From positions 154,539 to 177,999 of the forward strand of contig QKYT01000142.1 in assembly GCA_003550305.1 (NCBI GenBank): DNA of 23,461 nt, given 5' to 3'. Source of the stretch: Glomus cerebriforme (Eukaryota > Glomeromycota > Glomeromycetes > Glomerales > Glomeraceae). Position numbers and translations under genes: made by a program. Positions 13,980 to 23,060 of the stretch are shown here, piece after piece. Positions within the stretch are counted from its first letter, which is position 1, and each line of letters begins with the position of its first letter. Under the pieces are notes generated by a model that was not told the origin of the DNA, made no database searches, and was given only the letters and a program-made list of their open reading frames with translations.

Positions 13980-16757
13980 TTGAGAAATGGTAAGTTTCAT
14001 CACAAAACTTATCATTTTTTTATATTTTTTTTAAAGAAACGTTTCTAATATTTCTTCTTTTTTTCTTTTGTAAGTCTCTCAGTTTTTGGTCTGATACTGA
14101 TAAGTGGGAGCCAGTAAGTTTCTTCACGAAACTTACAGCTTTTTTTTTGTTTTTTTTTTAGAAATGTTTATTAACATTTCTTTTTTTTTCTAGTAGGTTT
14201 TCTGAGCTCTTCAGTCTGGTTTTTTTTTCTAGTAGGGTTTCCAAGCTCTTCAGTCCAGACTGGAAAGGGAAAATGGTAAGTTTCTTCGCAAAACTTATCA
14301 TTTTTTTCATTTTTTTTTAAAGAAACGTTTTTAACGTTTTTTCTTTTCTTTTCTTGTAACTTCTCTATACTTTCAGTTTGATACTGGAATTGGAAACGAT
14401 AAGTTTTTCAAGTTTCTTTGGAAAACATACTGTGTTTTTTTTGGATTTTTTTTATTAGAAACATTTCTAATATTTCTTTCTCTTATAGGTTTTCTTGGCT
14501 TTCAGATTAGTACGTGAAATTGGAAAATGGTAAGTTTCTTTGTAAAACTTGCTATTTTTTTTCTTTTTTTTTAGAAATGCTTTCTAACAGTTCTTTTTCT
14601 TTTCTTGTAGACTCTCCTTCGGTTCGGGTACTTGGAATTAAGAAACGGTAAGTTTCGTAATGAAACTTACCGTTCTTTTTTTTTTGTTTTTTTAAATAGA
14701 AACATTTCTAGCATTTCTTCTTTTTTCTTCTTGTAAGTTCTTGGATTTCATTTCGGGTATGAAAGTTTCTTCGCAAAATTCCCATCTGATGCATTTACTT
14801 AAAGAATTATTAGTAGAAATGGTACTAACGTTTCTTTTTTTTTATTTTTTTTTGTAGAATCAGGTTTTTTTTTGAATTCAGCTTAGAAATCTGGTAAGTT
14901 TCAAAGTTAATACTTTGAAACTTTCTTTTCAGAATGTAAGTTTCATAACGAAACTTCATTTTTTTTGTTTTTTTTTAAGAAACGTTCTAACCGAATGTTT
15001 CTTCTTTTTTTGTAGGTTTGCTTCTGAATTTGGAAAACTAAAACGTAAGTTTTGTAATGTTTATTTCATTATGAAACTTCATTTTTTTTGGTTTTTTTAC
15101 TTTAAGAAACATTTTAACTGAAAATTCTTCTTTTTTTTGTAGATTCAGCTCTGGGAATTTGGAATCAGAAAAGAAACGTAAGTTTCGTAACGAATTACTT
15201 TGTTACGAACTTCATTTTTTCATTTTTTCTTTCTTTATTAGAAACATTTTAATCGACCGTTTCTTCTTTTTTGTAATTTGCTTCCATGAATTAGAATTGG
15301 AAACGTAAGTTTCATAACATTCATTTCATTATGAAACTTCATTTTTTTTTGGTTTTTTTCTTTAAGAAACATTTTAACTGAACGTTTTTTCTTTTCTTTT
15401 GTAGATTCAGCTCTGAAAATTCAGAATCAGAAAAGAAATGTAAATTTCATAACGAATTACTTCGTTACGAACTTCATTTTTTTGTTTTTTCTTTCTTTAT
15501 TAGAAATGTTCTAACCGAACATTTCTTTTGTTCTTTTGTAGATTCAGCTCTGAAAATGGAAATGGAAACATAAGTTTCATAATATTCGTTTTGTTACAAA
15601 CTTTGTTTTTCATTTTTTTTTGTATAGAAATGTTCTAGCTAAATGTTTCTTTTCTTTTGTAGATTCGGCTCTAAAAACAGAAACTGAAACGTAGGTTTCG
15701 TAACGTTCGTTTCACTACAAACTTCATTTTTCATTTTTTTTTTGTATAGAAATATTCTAAACTGAACGTTTCTTTTCTTTTGTAGATTTGGCCTTAAAAA
15801 CGGAAACCAAAATGTAAGTTTCATAACATTCGTTTCATTATAAACTTTATTTTTTATTTTTTTTCTTTGTATAGAAACTAAGATTGCCTGCCTAAACCTC
15901 TTCAAAATCTTACGATTAGTTTTATCAAAATTTTACTATAGATTTATTATAGTTTCGGCAGAGTTTTGGCAGTTTTGGCAATTATAATAGGTTTCAGCAG
16001 TTTCACTTTTCTCTAGAGTTTCACCAGTTTTTAAATATAACTTTAATATAGTTTTGGCAGAATTTCACTTTTCGGCAAAATGCCATCTTGCTTAAACCCC
16101 TAAGTTTCGGCAAGCAACCTTAATAGAAACGTTCTAAACTGAACGTTTTTTTTCTTTTGTAGATTTGGCTTTGAAAATGGAAACTGAAACATAAGTTTTG
16201 TAATGTTCATTTCGTTACAAACTTTATTTTTCATTTTTTTTTCTTTATATAGAAATGTTCTAACTAAACATTTCTTTTCTTTTGTAGATTCAGCTCTGGA
16301 ATCAAAAACAGAAACGGAAGTTTTGTAATGTTCGTTTCGTTATAAATTTTGTTTTTCATTTTTTTTTCTTTATATAGAAATGTTCTAATTGAATGTTTCT
16401 TCTTTTCTTTTATAGATTCAGCTCTGAAAATGGAAACGGAAATATGAATTTCATAACGTTTATTTTGTTACAAACTTCATTTTTTGTTTTTTTCTTTGTA
16501 TAGAAACATTCTCACTAAACGTTTCTTCTTTTCTTTTGTAGATTCGACTTTGAAAATAGAAACTGAAATATAAGTTTTGTAACGAATATTTCGTTACAAA
16601 ACTTCATTTTTTCATTTTTTTTTGTTAGAAACGTTCTAACTGAATGTTTTTCTTTTTTTTGTAGATTCAATTTATTCCTTGAAATTTGGGTTTTTGGATA
16701 TCAGAAACATAAGTTTCGCAACTTAGCTGCAAAACTTAGTTACTTTTTTGTAGGTTC
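13980..16757 (+). repeat. Tandem array of about 19 intron-like units (~125 bp period)
   Basis: Nineteen AGAAAY..TTTCT modules recur from 14,036 to 16,627 at 115-163 bp spacing, mostly 122-127 in the right half. Each unit reads on the plus strand as a short exon-like piece (for example ATTCAGCTCTGAAAATGG plus more, about 25-35 nt), a GTAAGT donor, a hairpin using AAGTTTC, a T-rich stretch, a second hairpin AGAAATGTT..AACATTTCT with CTAAC in its loop, then a pyrimidine tract and TTTTGTAG. Exact GTAAGT occurs at 13,990, 14,114, 14,276, 14,530, 14,648, 14,894, 14,936, 15,045, 15,178, 15,305 and 15,814. Exon-like pieces vary in length and carry no common frame, so a protein gene is unlikely. Left units are more diverged; right units are more alike. 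One unit is split by the MITE at 15,879-16,122. Confidence 0.88.
15879..16122 (-). mobile_element. 244-bp MITE (hAT-like by 8-bp TSD), copy B
   Basis: The reverse-oriented partner of the element at 9993-10,234. The perfect 8-bp duplication ATAGAAAC lies at 15,871-15,878 and 16,123-16,130. It landed in the left arm of the second hairpin of one array unit, so removing it and one duplication restores a normal unit. Terminal repeats begin TAAGATTGCC and end GCAACCTTA. Differences from copy A are mostly C/T or G/A, many at CG/CA/TG positions. Confidence 0.9.
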
Positions 16758-16904
16758 TGGATTTGGATATTAGAATTGAATAGTTAGTTAACATAGTTAG
16801 TATCTAGAAAGAATTTGTAATTTAATACATTTTTAATAAACAAATATAGTTTAAACATAATAAAATCAATTAGCAATGCTTTCAATTATTAAATGTAGTT
16901 AATA

Positions 16905-17085
16905 TATGCTAAAATTTGTATTGTTATACGTATTTTTTAACATTTTTATATGCATTTTTCAACTAATAATACACGTTTTTCAACTAACCTAGTGTTATTA
17001 TATGCATTTTTAAACTGCTGTTTTACTATATGTTGTTATATACCTAAAAAAGTGTTGCGCAATACATTTTTAATCACGTTGGTTT
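16905..17085. repeat. Right flanking repeat with GTTGCGCAATAC
   Basis: Contains ATATGCATTTTT words, AATACACGTTTTTCAACTA, and GTGTTGCGCAATAC at about 17,053-17,066. This parallels the segment ending near 13,384 in the same orientation. The similarity is partial and broken, so the copies are old or were never identical throughout. Confidence 0.4.
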
Positions 17086-17252
17086 GTATTTTATAAATTG
17101 TTTCTTATTGACATTAATTCCAATTTTGAATTAAAAATGCTTAAATATCAATTCATATTTATTTATAAAAAGTAATCATACAATTTTTATAAATCTGTTT
17201 ATATAAAATGTGATCATATATTTGGTATTGTGCAATGAAATCATTCTTATAA

Positions 17253-17302
17253 NNAAGGACTGATNAGTTNNGANGCNAACTTNNTTATATCNANGNNTGC
17301 TG
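17253..17302. other. Cluster of ambiguous bases (assembly uncertainty)
   Basis: About a dozen N characters scattered among called bases within 50 bp. This looks like a low-quality consensus or collapsed repeat copies, not biology. Isolated N characters also occur at about 13,551, 20,145, 20,189, 22,991, 22,997 and 23,022. Confidence 0.9.
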
Positions 17303-17356
17303 TAACAAATTAAAGATCTTTTGACTTTGATTCAACTCAATTGACCCAAACTTATT

Positions 17357-17552
17357 CAGAGGTCTAATTAATACAAGTATTTTACAAAAAAAATTGGTAA
17401 ATTGGTTCAGTTTTTAGTATTTACTGACCGGTATCAGTTTGGTCAAAAACTGAACTGAATGTTTCAATAAATTACCAATACTGATACTGATAATTTCAGT
17501 TCAGTATTAGTTTTGGCAAATACCAAACTGAACTGAACTGATCAGAGCCCTA
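17357..17552. mobile_element. Old ~196-bp hAT-like MITE rich in CAGTTCAGT words
   Basis: Starts CAGAGGTCTAATTA; its reverse end reads TAGGGCTCTGATCA, a degenerate terminal inverted repeat with mostly transition differences. Outside it are AACTTATT (17,349-17,356) and AACATAGT (17,553-17,560), a 6-of-8 match expected for an old 8-bp duplication. The interior is built of GGTTCAGTTTTT, CTGAACTGAA and ACTGATACTGAT palindromic words. No coding sequence. Confidence 0.6.
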
Positions 17553-17692
17553 AACATAGTACGATCTTCATATTTATTTATTCTAATTAAAGTAATTTAC
17601 AATGCAAATAAATTATTAATTAGTACATGCACATTCATATAAAATCCAAGACTAATAATAATTTTATACATACATCATATTTTATTTTAACT

Positions 17693-20360
17693 TTATTCTC
17701 TACTATTTGAACATTTTTTTTGATAATGTTCAGGTTGTTCACATAAAAGACATTTTCGCTATACTCTTGTAAGTTGATTTTGATTTTCATTTTCGCCTAT
17801 AATTTCTTGCATTGGAACTCTTTTTTTTGATAATTCTAAAGCACTTTTTATTCTTCTTTTAGAAGAAATATCATATCACAAATTTTAGTAACATTAAGAT
17901 CAGTTATTTAATTAACTAAATTTTTTTCTAATAGAACTATATTAGCATTTTGCGCTGATCTTTCAATAACATTAATTTCTTTTAAATTATAATTACTATC
18001 ATCAACTTCTATATCTCTTTGACACTTCACTGCAATAAATTCTTTTAATAATTGGATTAACTCACAATCACTATTAGTTTCTAAAGTAATATTAACAGCT
18101 ATTTTTGCTATTGAAAATGCTGTTGAAAATACTGTACCAAATCAATTTCTTTGAGAAGTATTTTGACAAATTTCCTTATTATTATTCAGCCTTGAAAATG
18201 ATGTAAACTTTAAAGTGTAAAATCAATTTGATAAGATGATGATAAAGAATCATTAAATAATTCTATTGCAGTAAAAATTGGTGAATTTTCAACATTACCA
18301 TTCAAATTTATTAAAATGTTATTTTTATACCATCTCTTTAGTATTATACTAATATGGAATTTAGCTACATTTGAATACAATATAATATGCCAAAAATAAT
18401 GACAAATTATATCTTTAGTTAAAGATGACTACCATCTTTTAATAATATTACTAAATTTTCATGTTTTGAAAGTCTACTTATACAACGCACTCTTCATGTT
18501 TCAACAATATTTATAAATTCAATATCATTTAAAAGAAATTGAAGTGTTATCTATAGCTTATTAATTACATCTTCTATAAAATAATTATTGACAGTATCAA
18601 ATTCTAAAGTCTGTATAATAGATATAATAAAGAAATTTAGTTAACAATTAAACATCATGTTATTTACAAGATAAATTTAATACTTACTTTATTGAAAAAT
18701 GATATCATCTTATCCTCATAAGTTAATGATTGAGAAATTTGAAATCTTTGTCAAGACAGCACAAGTGATGTTAAAAAATAATTAAGGATCATGTTAATAT
18801 TAAAAAACTGTGAAGAGAGATGTGGTAATCCAACTGTCATTTGCTGAGCCTTAAGATCAATTAGTTTACAATACTGAAATTCATCTTTATGTCTCTTGTT
18901 GATAGCTTTTTCAATATCATAAAGGGTACTAGCACTATTTACTGCCTTTTTAATAATATTATTAAATAATTCAACACTCTAAGTACTTTGAATTCCTGCA
19001 TTAAATTGAAATGGTGAATAAGATTTGGCCCAACTGGAATGATTAGAGTATAATACTCTAGTCATATAAGAATAAGTCTCTGGAAATGTATTTATCATAG
19101 CTTTCCAACGTTGTTCAAATAACTCAATACTTAATGTATTTCTACACAAATAAAACACCTTACTAAAAGAATGAAAATTTGAACCAAACTTGCTTTTAAA
19201 ATGTTTAATAATATTTTGTCAAATATGAAAAAGACAATAAGAATGTGGTGTTATTAGAAAAATCTGAGATGTAGCATTAATTAAACCAGGTTCTGAATCT
19301 GTCCAAAATGTTTTTAGAACTATTTTACCAGTTGCTTTCATCAAACACTGCAAGATCCAAATATATGTTGAAGCCATTTCATCTTCTATTAATGCATTAG
19401 CTATATTGCAAAATCTTCCATAATTATTTTTTACTATAAAGACACTTAAATACATATTATATTTATTGATCTTACAGGTATTATCATTTAATACTACATT
19501 ATGAAATCGTTAATACAAGTCCTACTGAGACATCCAAAAAATACCAGATAAACATCTTTCATTATCAGAATGCCAAACAAATACTTTTCAATTTGAATCT
19601 TCAATCATTTTTTCAAAAAGAGCATTAAGTAATGAACCAGAATCAAGAACCTTATCTTTATTACTTTCATGCAATCTATAAATTGAATTATAAACATCTT
19701 GCTTGTGAAATACATGCCATGAATATTTTTTTTTAAGAATTTCTAATTGTATTATAGGTGTAACTTTACAATTTGTAAAAAAGCTTAAATCTTGTATCAT
19801 ATTATCATTAAACTGTCAATATTTAGCATTAAGATAAGCTATTTATGTTGGTTTTAATTTGTGATTATGATTATTAATTAGTGTTGTATATCTTATTTGT
19901 TATTCTGTTTTTGGTAATTTAAAATTACAATGCCATTCACAGTTAGATTTGTTAGAGTTATGCAAATGATGTATATTTTAGTTAACTGTCTTACAATCTT
20001 CATAATTACTACTTGAAGAATAATAAAATAATTTATGTCAAGTAACAGAATGATCAATTATATCTTTATTATTTCGATATACTTGATAACCAAAGCCTCT
20101 TTCTAAATAATAATTGTATATAAATGTATCAACAGATATCCAGTNATCAAAAATATCTCCAACACAAAGGTTATATTGATAAATAAAANGGGTTTGGTTA
20201 TCATTAGAGGTATTTATATTATTAAAAACTGGTTTTATGGATTCTACCTTTAACTCAATAAAAACGTTACTGTTAGAAGGTATAATGTTATCTTCTAACC
20301 TACTATTTTCATTATTTTTATTTGTAAGTGTAAAGGCATCTTCAGGAAAATTTATAAATG
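17693..20360 (-). pseudogene. Degenerate MULE/FAR1-type transposase
   Basis: Family landmarks run in order on the minus strand. A FAR1-like N-terminal DNA-binding part is near 20,150-19,880 (WISVDTFIYNYYLERGFGYQ and NCEWHCNFKL). A linker with QLEILKKKYSWHVFHKQDVY lies near 19,760-19,690. The MULE catalytic core at 19,455-18,740 carries GRFCNIANALIEDE, the WTDSEPG acidic motif, CLFHI, and FYLCRN/FEQRW. SWIM-finger remnants with CHYFWHIILYS sit near 18,400. A C-terminal zinc knuckle CLLCEQPEHYQKKC (CX2CX4HX4C) is near 17,735-17,775, with a stop at 17,693-17,695. The frame is broken by many stops (for example TGA at 19,219-19,221 and TAG at 18,979-18,981) and at least two frameshifts (about 18,420 and 17,870). 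Intact relatives cut and paste Mutator-like elements. This copy cannot make the protein. The 5' limit is approximate and no terminal repeats were identified. Confidence 0.85.
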
Positions 20361-20534
20361 ATTTCCAATTTATTTTTATTATAGTGAAAGAGTTTGCTAA
20401 TGTAAAACAATATCGTATTAATTATCACACCTTTATTAATAACTGTAGTGCAGAAAATTTTTTTATTATATATATTGATGTAATAAATACCATAAACAAA
20501 AAAGTTTTGCATGTTTGTACCAAAATAATGTAAT

Positions 20535-20720
20535 ACAAAGTGAGGTGAAATTTACCTGGGGTGAAACAAAAATTTTTAATTATTAAAATCACCCAAGGTG
20601 AAATTCACCTGAGGTGAAAATTGAATTTTTAATTATTAAAATCACCTGGAAGGTGAAAATTGAATTTTTAATTATTAAAATTACCTGAGGTGATTAAATT
20701 CAAAATTCATTTAGGGGTGA
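20535..20720. repeat. Minisatellite of AGGTGAAA / TTTTTAATTATTAAAAT units
   Basis: Three successive units combine TTTTTAATTATTAAAAT with ACCTGAGGTGAAA; the first unit is about 54 bp, later ones 37-39 bp. TTTTTAATTATTAAAA is itself nearly palindromic, and CACCTGAGGTG is a perfect 11-bp palindrome around its centre, so the tract can fold strongly. It lies just upstream of the transposase remnant and might derive from its terminal region. Confidence 0.75.
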
Positions 20721-21662
20721 AATTTAAATTAATTCAATTAAAAATATTAAATTTTTATCAGAATTTGCTGGCCAGAATTATCAATTATGTGATATAATTG
20801 TGGCTTGAGTAATTGCTACACTACAAATCTGGTACACATTCAAGGGTGCATTTTTTTATACGTCTGAAATCTATGCTAGATTTGTAACACAGTAATTTTC
20901 AAAAAAATATATACCAATTTTTTTCTTTATCATAAAGTTTTTAAATTTTTATTGTAAATGTAATTTTGGCTGCTCTGTAAATTTACTTATACTTTGGAAG
21001 GAATTTTTAAAATGCCATTTTTGACTTTACATATAAATGATTGATTTTATTATCTTTACCAATCATTTCCAAAAATGGATTTGATGAAAATAAAATTTTA
21101 GTCAAATAAGTCAATAATGATATTTAAAATTACTTTTAACACTCTAAGTAAACTTGCAAAGTAGCCAAAATTAGGTATATTTAGTAATTTTTAAAGGTTA
21201 TATATTAATATAAAAAATTTTATTTTTATATATTACATCAGTTAATTGTGCAACAAACCTGATACAGATTTCAGACATGCATTTTTAATACGTAAAATCA
21301 TATGATGCTTATATGACAAATATTAAGTGACAAATGGGAAATCTTATCCTATTCCTGGGTTTACAATTTTATTTTGTTCCCCTCTGCATCAATCACTGAA
21401 CCACATCAGCCCTTATTTATTATTTACTATTATCATTATATATAATATGTGCACTCCTTTCTTTTTTTCTTTTCCCCTTCCTTTTTAAATATTTTAGAAG
21501 TTTGAAAAAATAAATATTTTTTAACACTAGTTTAAACATAAAGTATTATTTATAAAACTATGAATATTTTTTACACTTAACACTTTATTTTTCATAACAG
21601 ATGCATTTTTTAATATAAAATTTATACCATATAATTTTACAAATAAACTTACTTTTATCATA
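20721..21662. repeat. Repeat-derived AT-rich tract with 47-bp direct repeats
   Basis: Segments at about 20,818-20,863 and 21,248-21,294 are similar in direct orientation (ACAAA.CTG.TACA..ATT, then TGCATTTTT and ATACGT). Between them lies the stretch resembling 9530-9700. An inverted pair ACAAATCT / AGATTTGT also occurs at 20,823-20,885. This could be one decayed element of about 480 bp. From 21,340 to 21,660 I see only AT-rich sequence. Confidence 0.4.
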
Positions 21663-22520
21663 AATAAAGTTGCTCAACAGGTATATAGAACTATATAAAT
21701 ATTAATTTTCATTAAGCTAGTTTAGATATTTATGTAGTTATACTTATTTTTTGTAATATTTTCGTGCAGATACTTTGTGGTGTAATTTAAGCACTTTGGT
21801 TAAATAAAACTAGCTTCTATTGAATAAACAAAGGGTGTATTCACAAATTCAATTGGATTGGATTGGATTGGATTGGATTATAGATTTTTGGATCATATCA
21901 GTAATTTAAAAAAATTTTTATTAAAATTCAAAGGGTGGTGGTAGAAGAAGGTAGATGGTGGTATATGATGTATGGTGTTGCCAATCATGAGTTGTACTGG
22001 ATTGGAAATTTAATAATAAAATCCAATCTGTTAAATCAACTCAATCCAATCCAAATCAAATTTGTAATTTGTGAATGTAGATCAGATTGGGGCATTAACT
22101 CAATCCAATCCAATTGAATTTGTGAACACACCAAAGTTGTTCAGCACTACTTAGATATCAATTTTCACCACGCTAGCTCAGATATTTGTGAAGTTATACT
22201 TATTTTTTGTAATATTTTTATACAGATACTTTGTGGTGTAATTTAAGCATTTTGGTCAAACAAAACTGGTTTCTATTGAATAAACAAAGTTGCTCAACAG
22301 GTATGGAACTACTTGCATATTAATTTTCACTATGATTGAGTGAATATTTATGGAGGTATTATTATTTTTTATAATGGAATTTATTGCGCATATATGCTCT
22401 TTATTTTGTAGCATAATTTCAGCACTTTAGTTATACTAAACTAGCTTTTGTTAATAAATAAAATTGTTCAGTGGGACTACTAGACACTAAATTTTGTAAA
22501 TTAACCTGAATATTTATGTA
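21663..22520. repeat. ~150-175 bp tandem repeat, three copies plus a partial fourth
   Basis: Copies begin at AAGTTGCTCAACAG-like sequence: about 21,668-21,832, 22,136-22,288, 22,289-22,462, and a partial copy from 22,463. Shared blocks are TATTAATTTTCA, GTTATACTTATTTTTTGTAATATTT, GATACTTTGTGGTGTAATTT and TTCTATTGAATAAACAAA. The first two copies are the closest pair; the third is more diverged. A 299-bp element separates copies one and two. Confidence 0.85.
21834..22132. mobile_element. 299-bp TIR element (MITE) inserted in the tandem repeat
   Basis: Left end GGTGTATTCACAAATTCAAT continues into TGGATTGGATTG; the right end is its reverse complement except for one base in the first ~32. The junction between neighbouring repeat copies, AACAAAGTTGCTC at 22,284-22,296, gives the empty site. 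AAAG is present on both sides of the insert (21,830-21,833 and 22,133-22,136), so the duplication is 3-4 bp. GG..GTTCAC ends with a short duplication recall PIF/Harbinger-like MITEs, but the class is uncertain. It has no credible coding frame. Confidence 0.85.
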
Positions 22521-22860
22521 TGAATAAAAAGTATTTCTTTGTATTTTTTATTTTTTTATTAAATTTAATAAAATACATATTATACACATAAAACATTTTA
22601 TTTAATTTGAAATGTAATGTAATTTTAAGAGTATTAAAGATATTGAATTTTTTTTTTTTTTTTGTTAAATATGAAATCAAAATATTTTTTTTGAAGTTTT
22701 GCATTATTTTTTTTTTTTTTGCGCGAAGCCGCGAACAAAAAATATTTTCTAAGACAAATGTTGCACAAGAATAAAAACATCCAATAAATTTTGTGGCTGG
22801 CAATTTCGATTTTAAACCAATCATATTTACAGCAAAATTCAAATATAGTGGACATCTGAA
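22521..22860. other. AT-rich non-coding stretch
   Basis: Long T homopolymers (22,650-22,664 and 22,709-22,721) and AT-rich sequence. Open frames reading backwards here are Lys/Asn/Ile-rich products of these runs, overlap each other in two frames and match nothing I recognise. Confidence 0.6.
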
Positions 22861-23060
22861 AAAAAATTAGCCGAGAACTTGCCGGGTTGTCGGGTTGTCA
22901 GGTTGTCGGCAATTTGAAAATAATAACAAAACACGTGATTTTTCTAATAAGTTACTAAATAACACGTGTCATCTCATCAATTTTTGACGCNTTACANCAA
23001 AATAAATCATTTTTATAATCGNATAATCAGATATTTCAGTTTTAGCACTCATTTAGCACA
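22861..23060 (+). promoter_or_regulatory. Probable promoter with GGGTTGT triplet and two E-box palindromes
   Basis: Three direct 8-bp repeats, CGGGTTGT, CGGGTTGT and CAGGTTGT, sit at 22,883-22,906, enclosed by the inverted pair TTGCCG / CGGCAA. Two CACGTG sites follow at 22,932-22,937 and 22,963-22,968, the second within the palindrome ACACGTGT. This GC-richer patch lies about 90-180 bp before the ATG at 23,061, as expected for a promoter. Function is inference. Confidence 0.5.

Noticed and set aside
14915..15905. Open frames on both strands inside the tandem array
   Set aside because: They are Phe- and Lys-rich products of T runs, change frame between units, and are better explained by the repeat.
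13980..16757. CRISPR array
   Set aside because: Repeats and spacers are both variable, the period is ~125 bp, no cas genes are present, and the context is eukaryotic.
13980..16757. A real multi-exon protein gene made of micro-exons
   Set aside because: Exon-like pieces vary between about 23 and 35 nt without keeping any frame, and many donors are broken.
17253..17302. A structured element in the N-rich patch
   Set aside because: The scattered ambiguous bases make any reading unsafe; it is treated as assembly noise.
20237..20533. Plus-strand frame of 98 residues
   Set aside because: It overlaps the N-terminal remnant of the MULE pseudogene on the other strand and is AT-run-derived.
21935..22117. 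Plus-strand frame inside the TIR element
   Set aside because: It runs into the terminal inverted repeat, and a 60-residue frame in a MITE is expected by chance.
22501..22855. Two overlapping minus-strand Lys/Asn-rich frames
   Set aside because: They depend on poly-T runs and overlap in different frames, with no motif.
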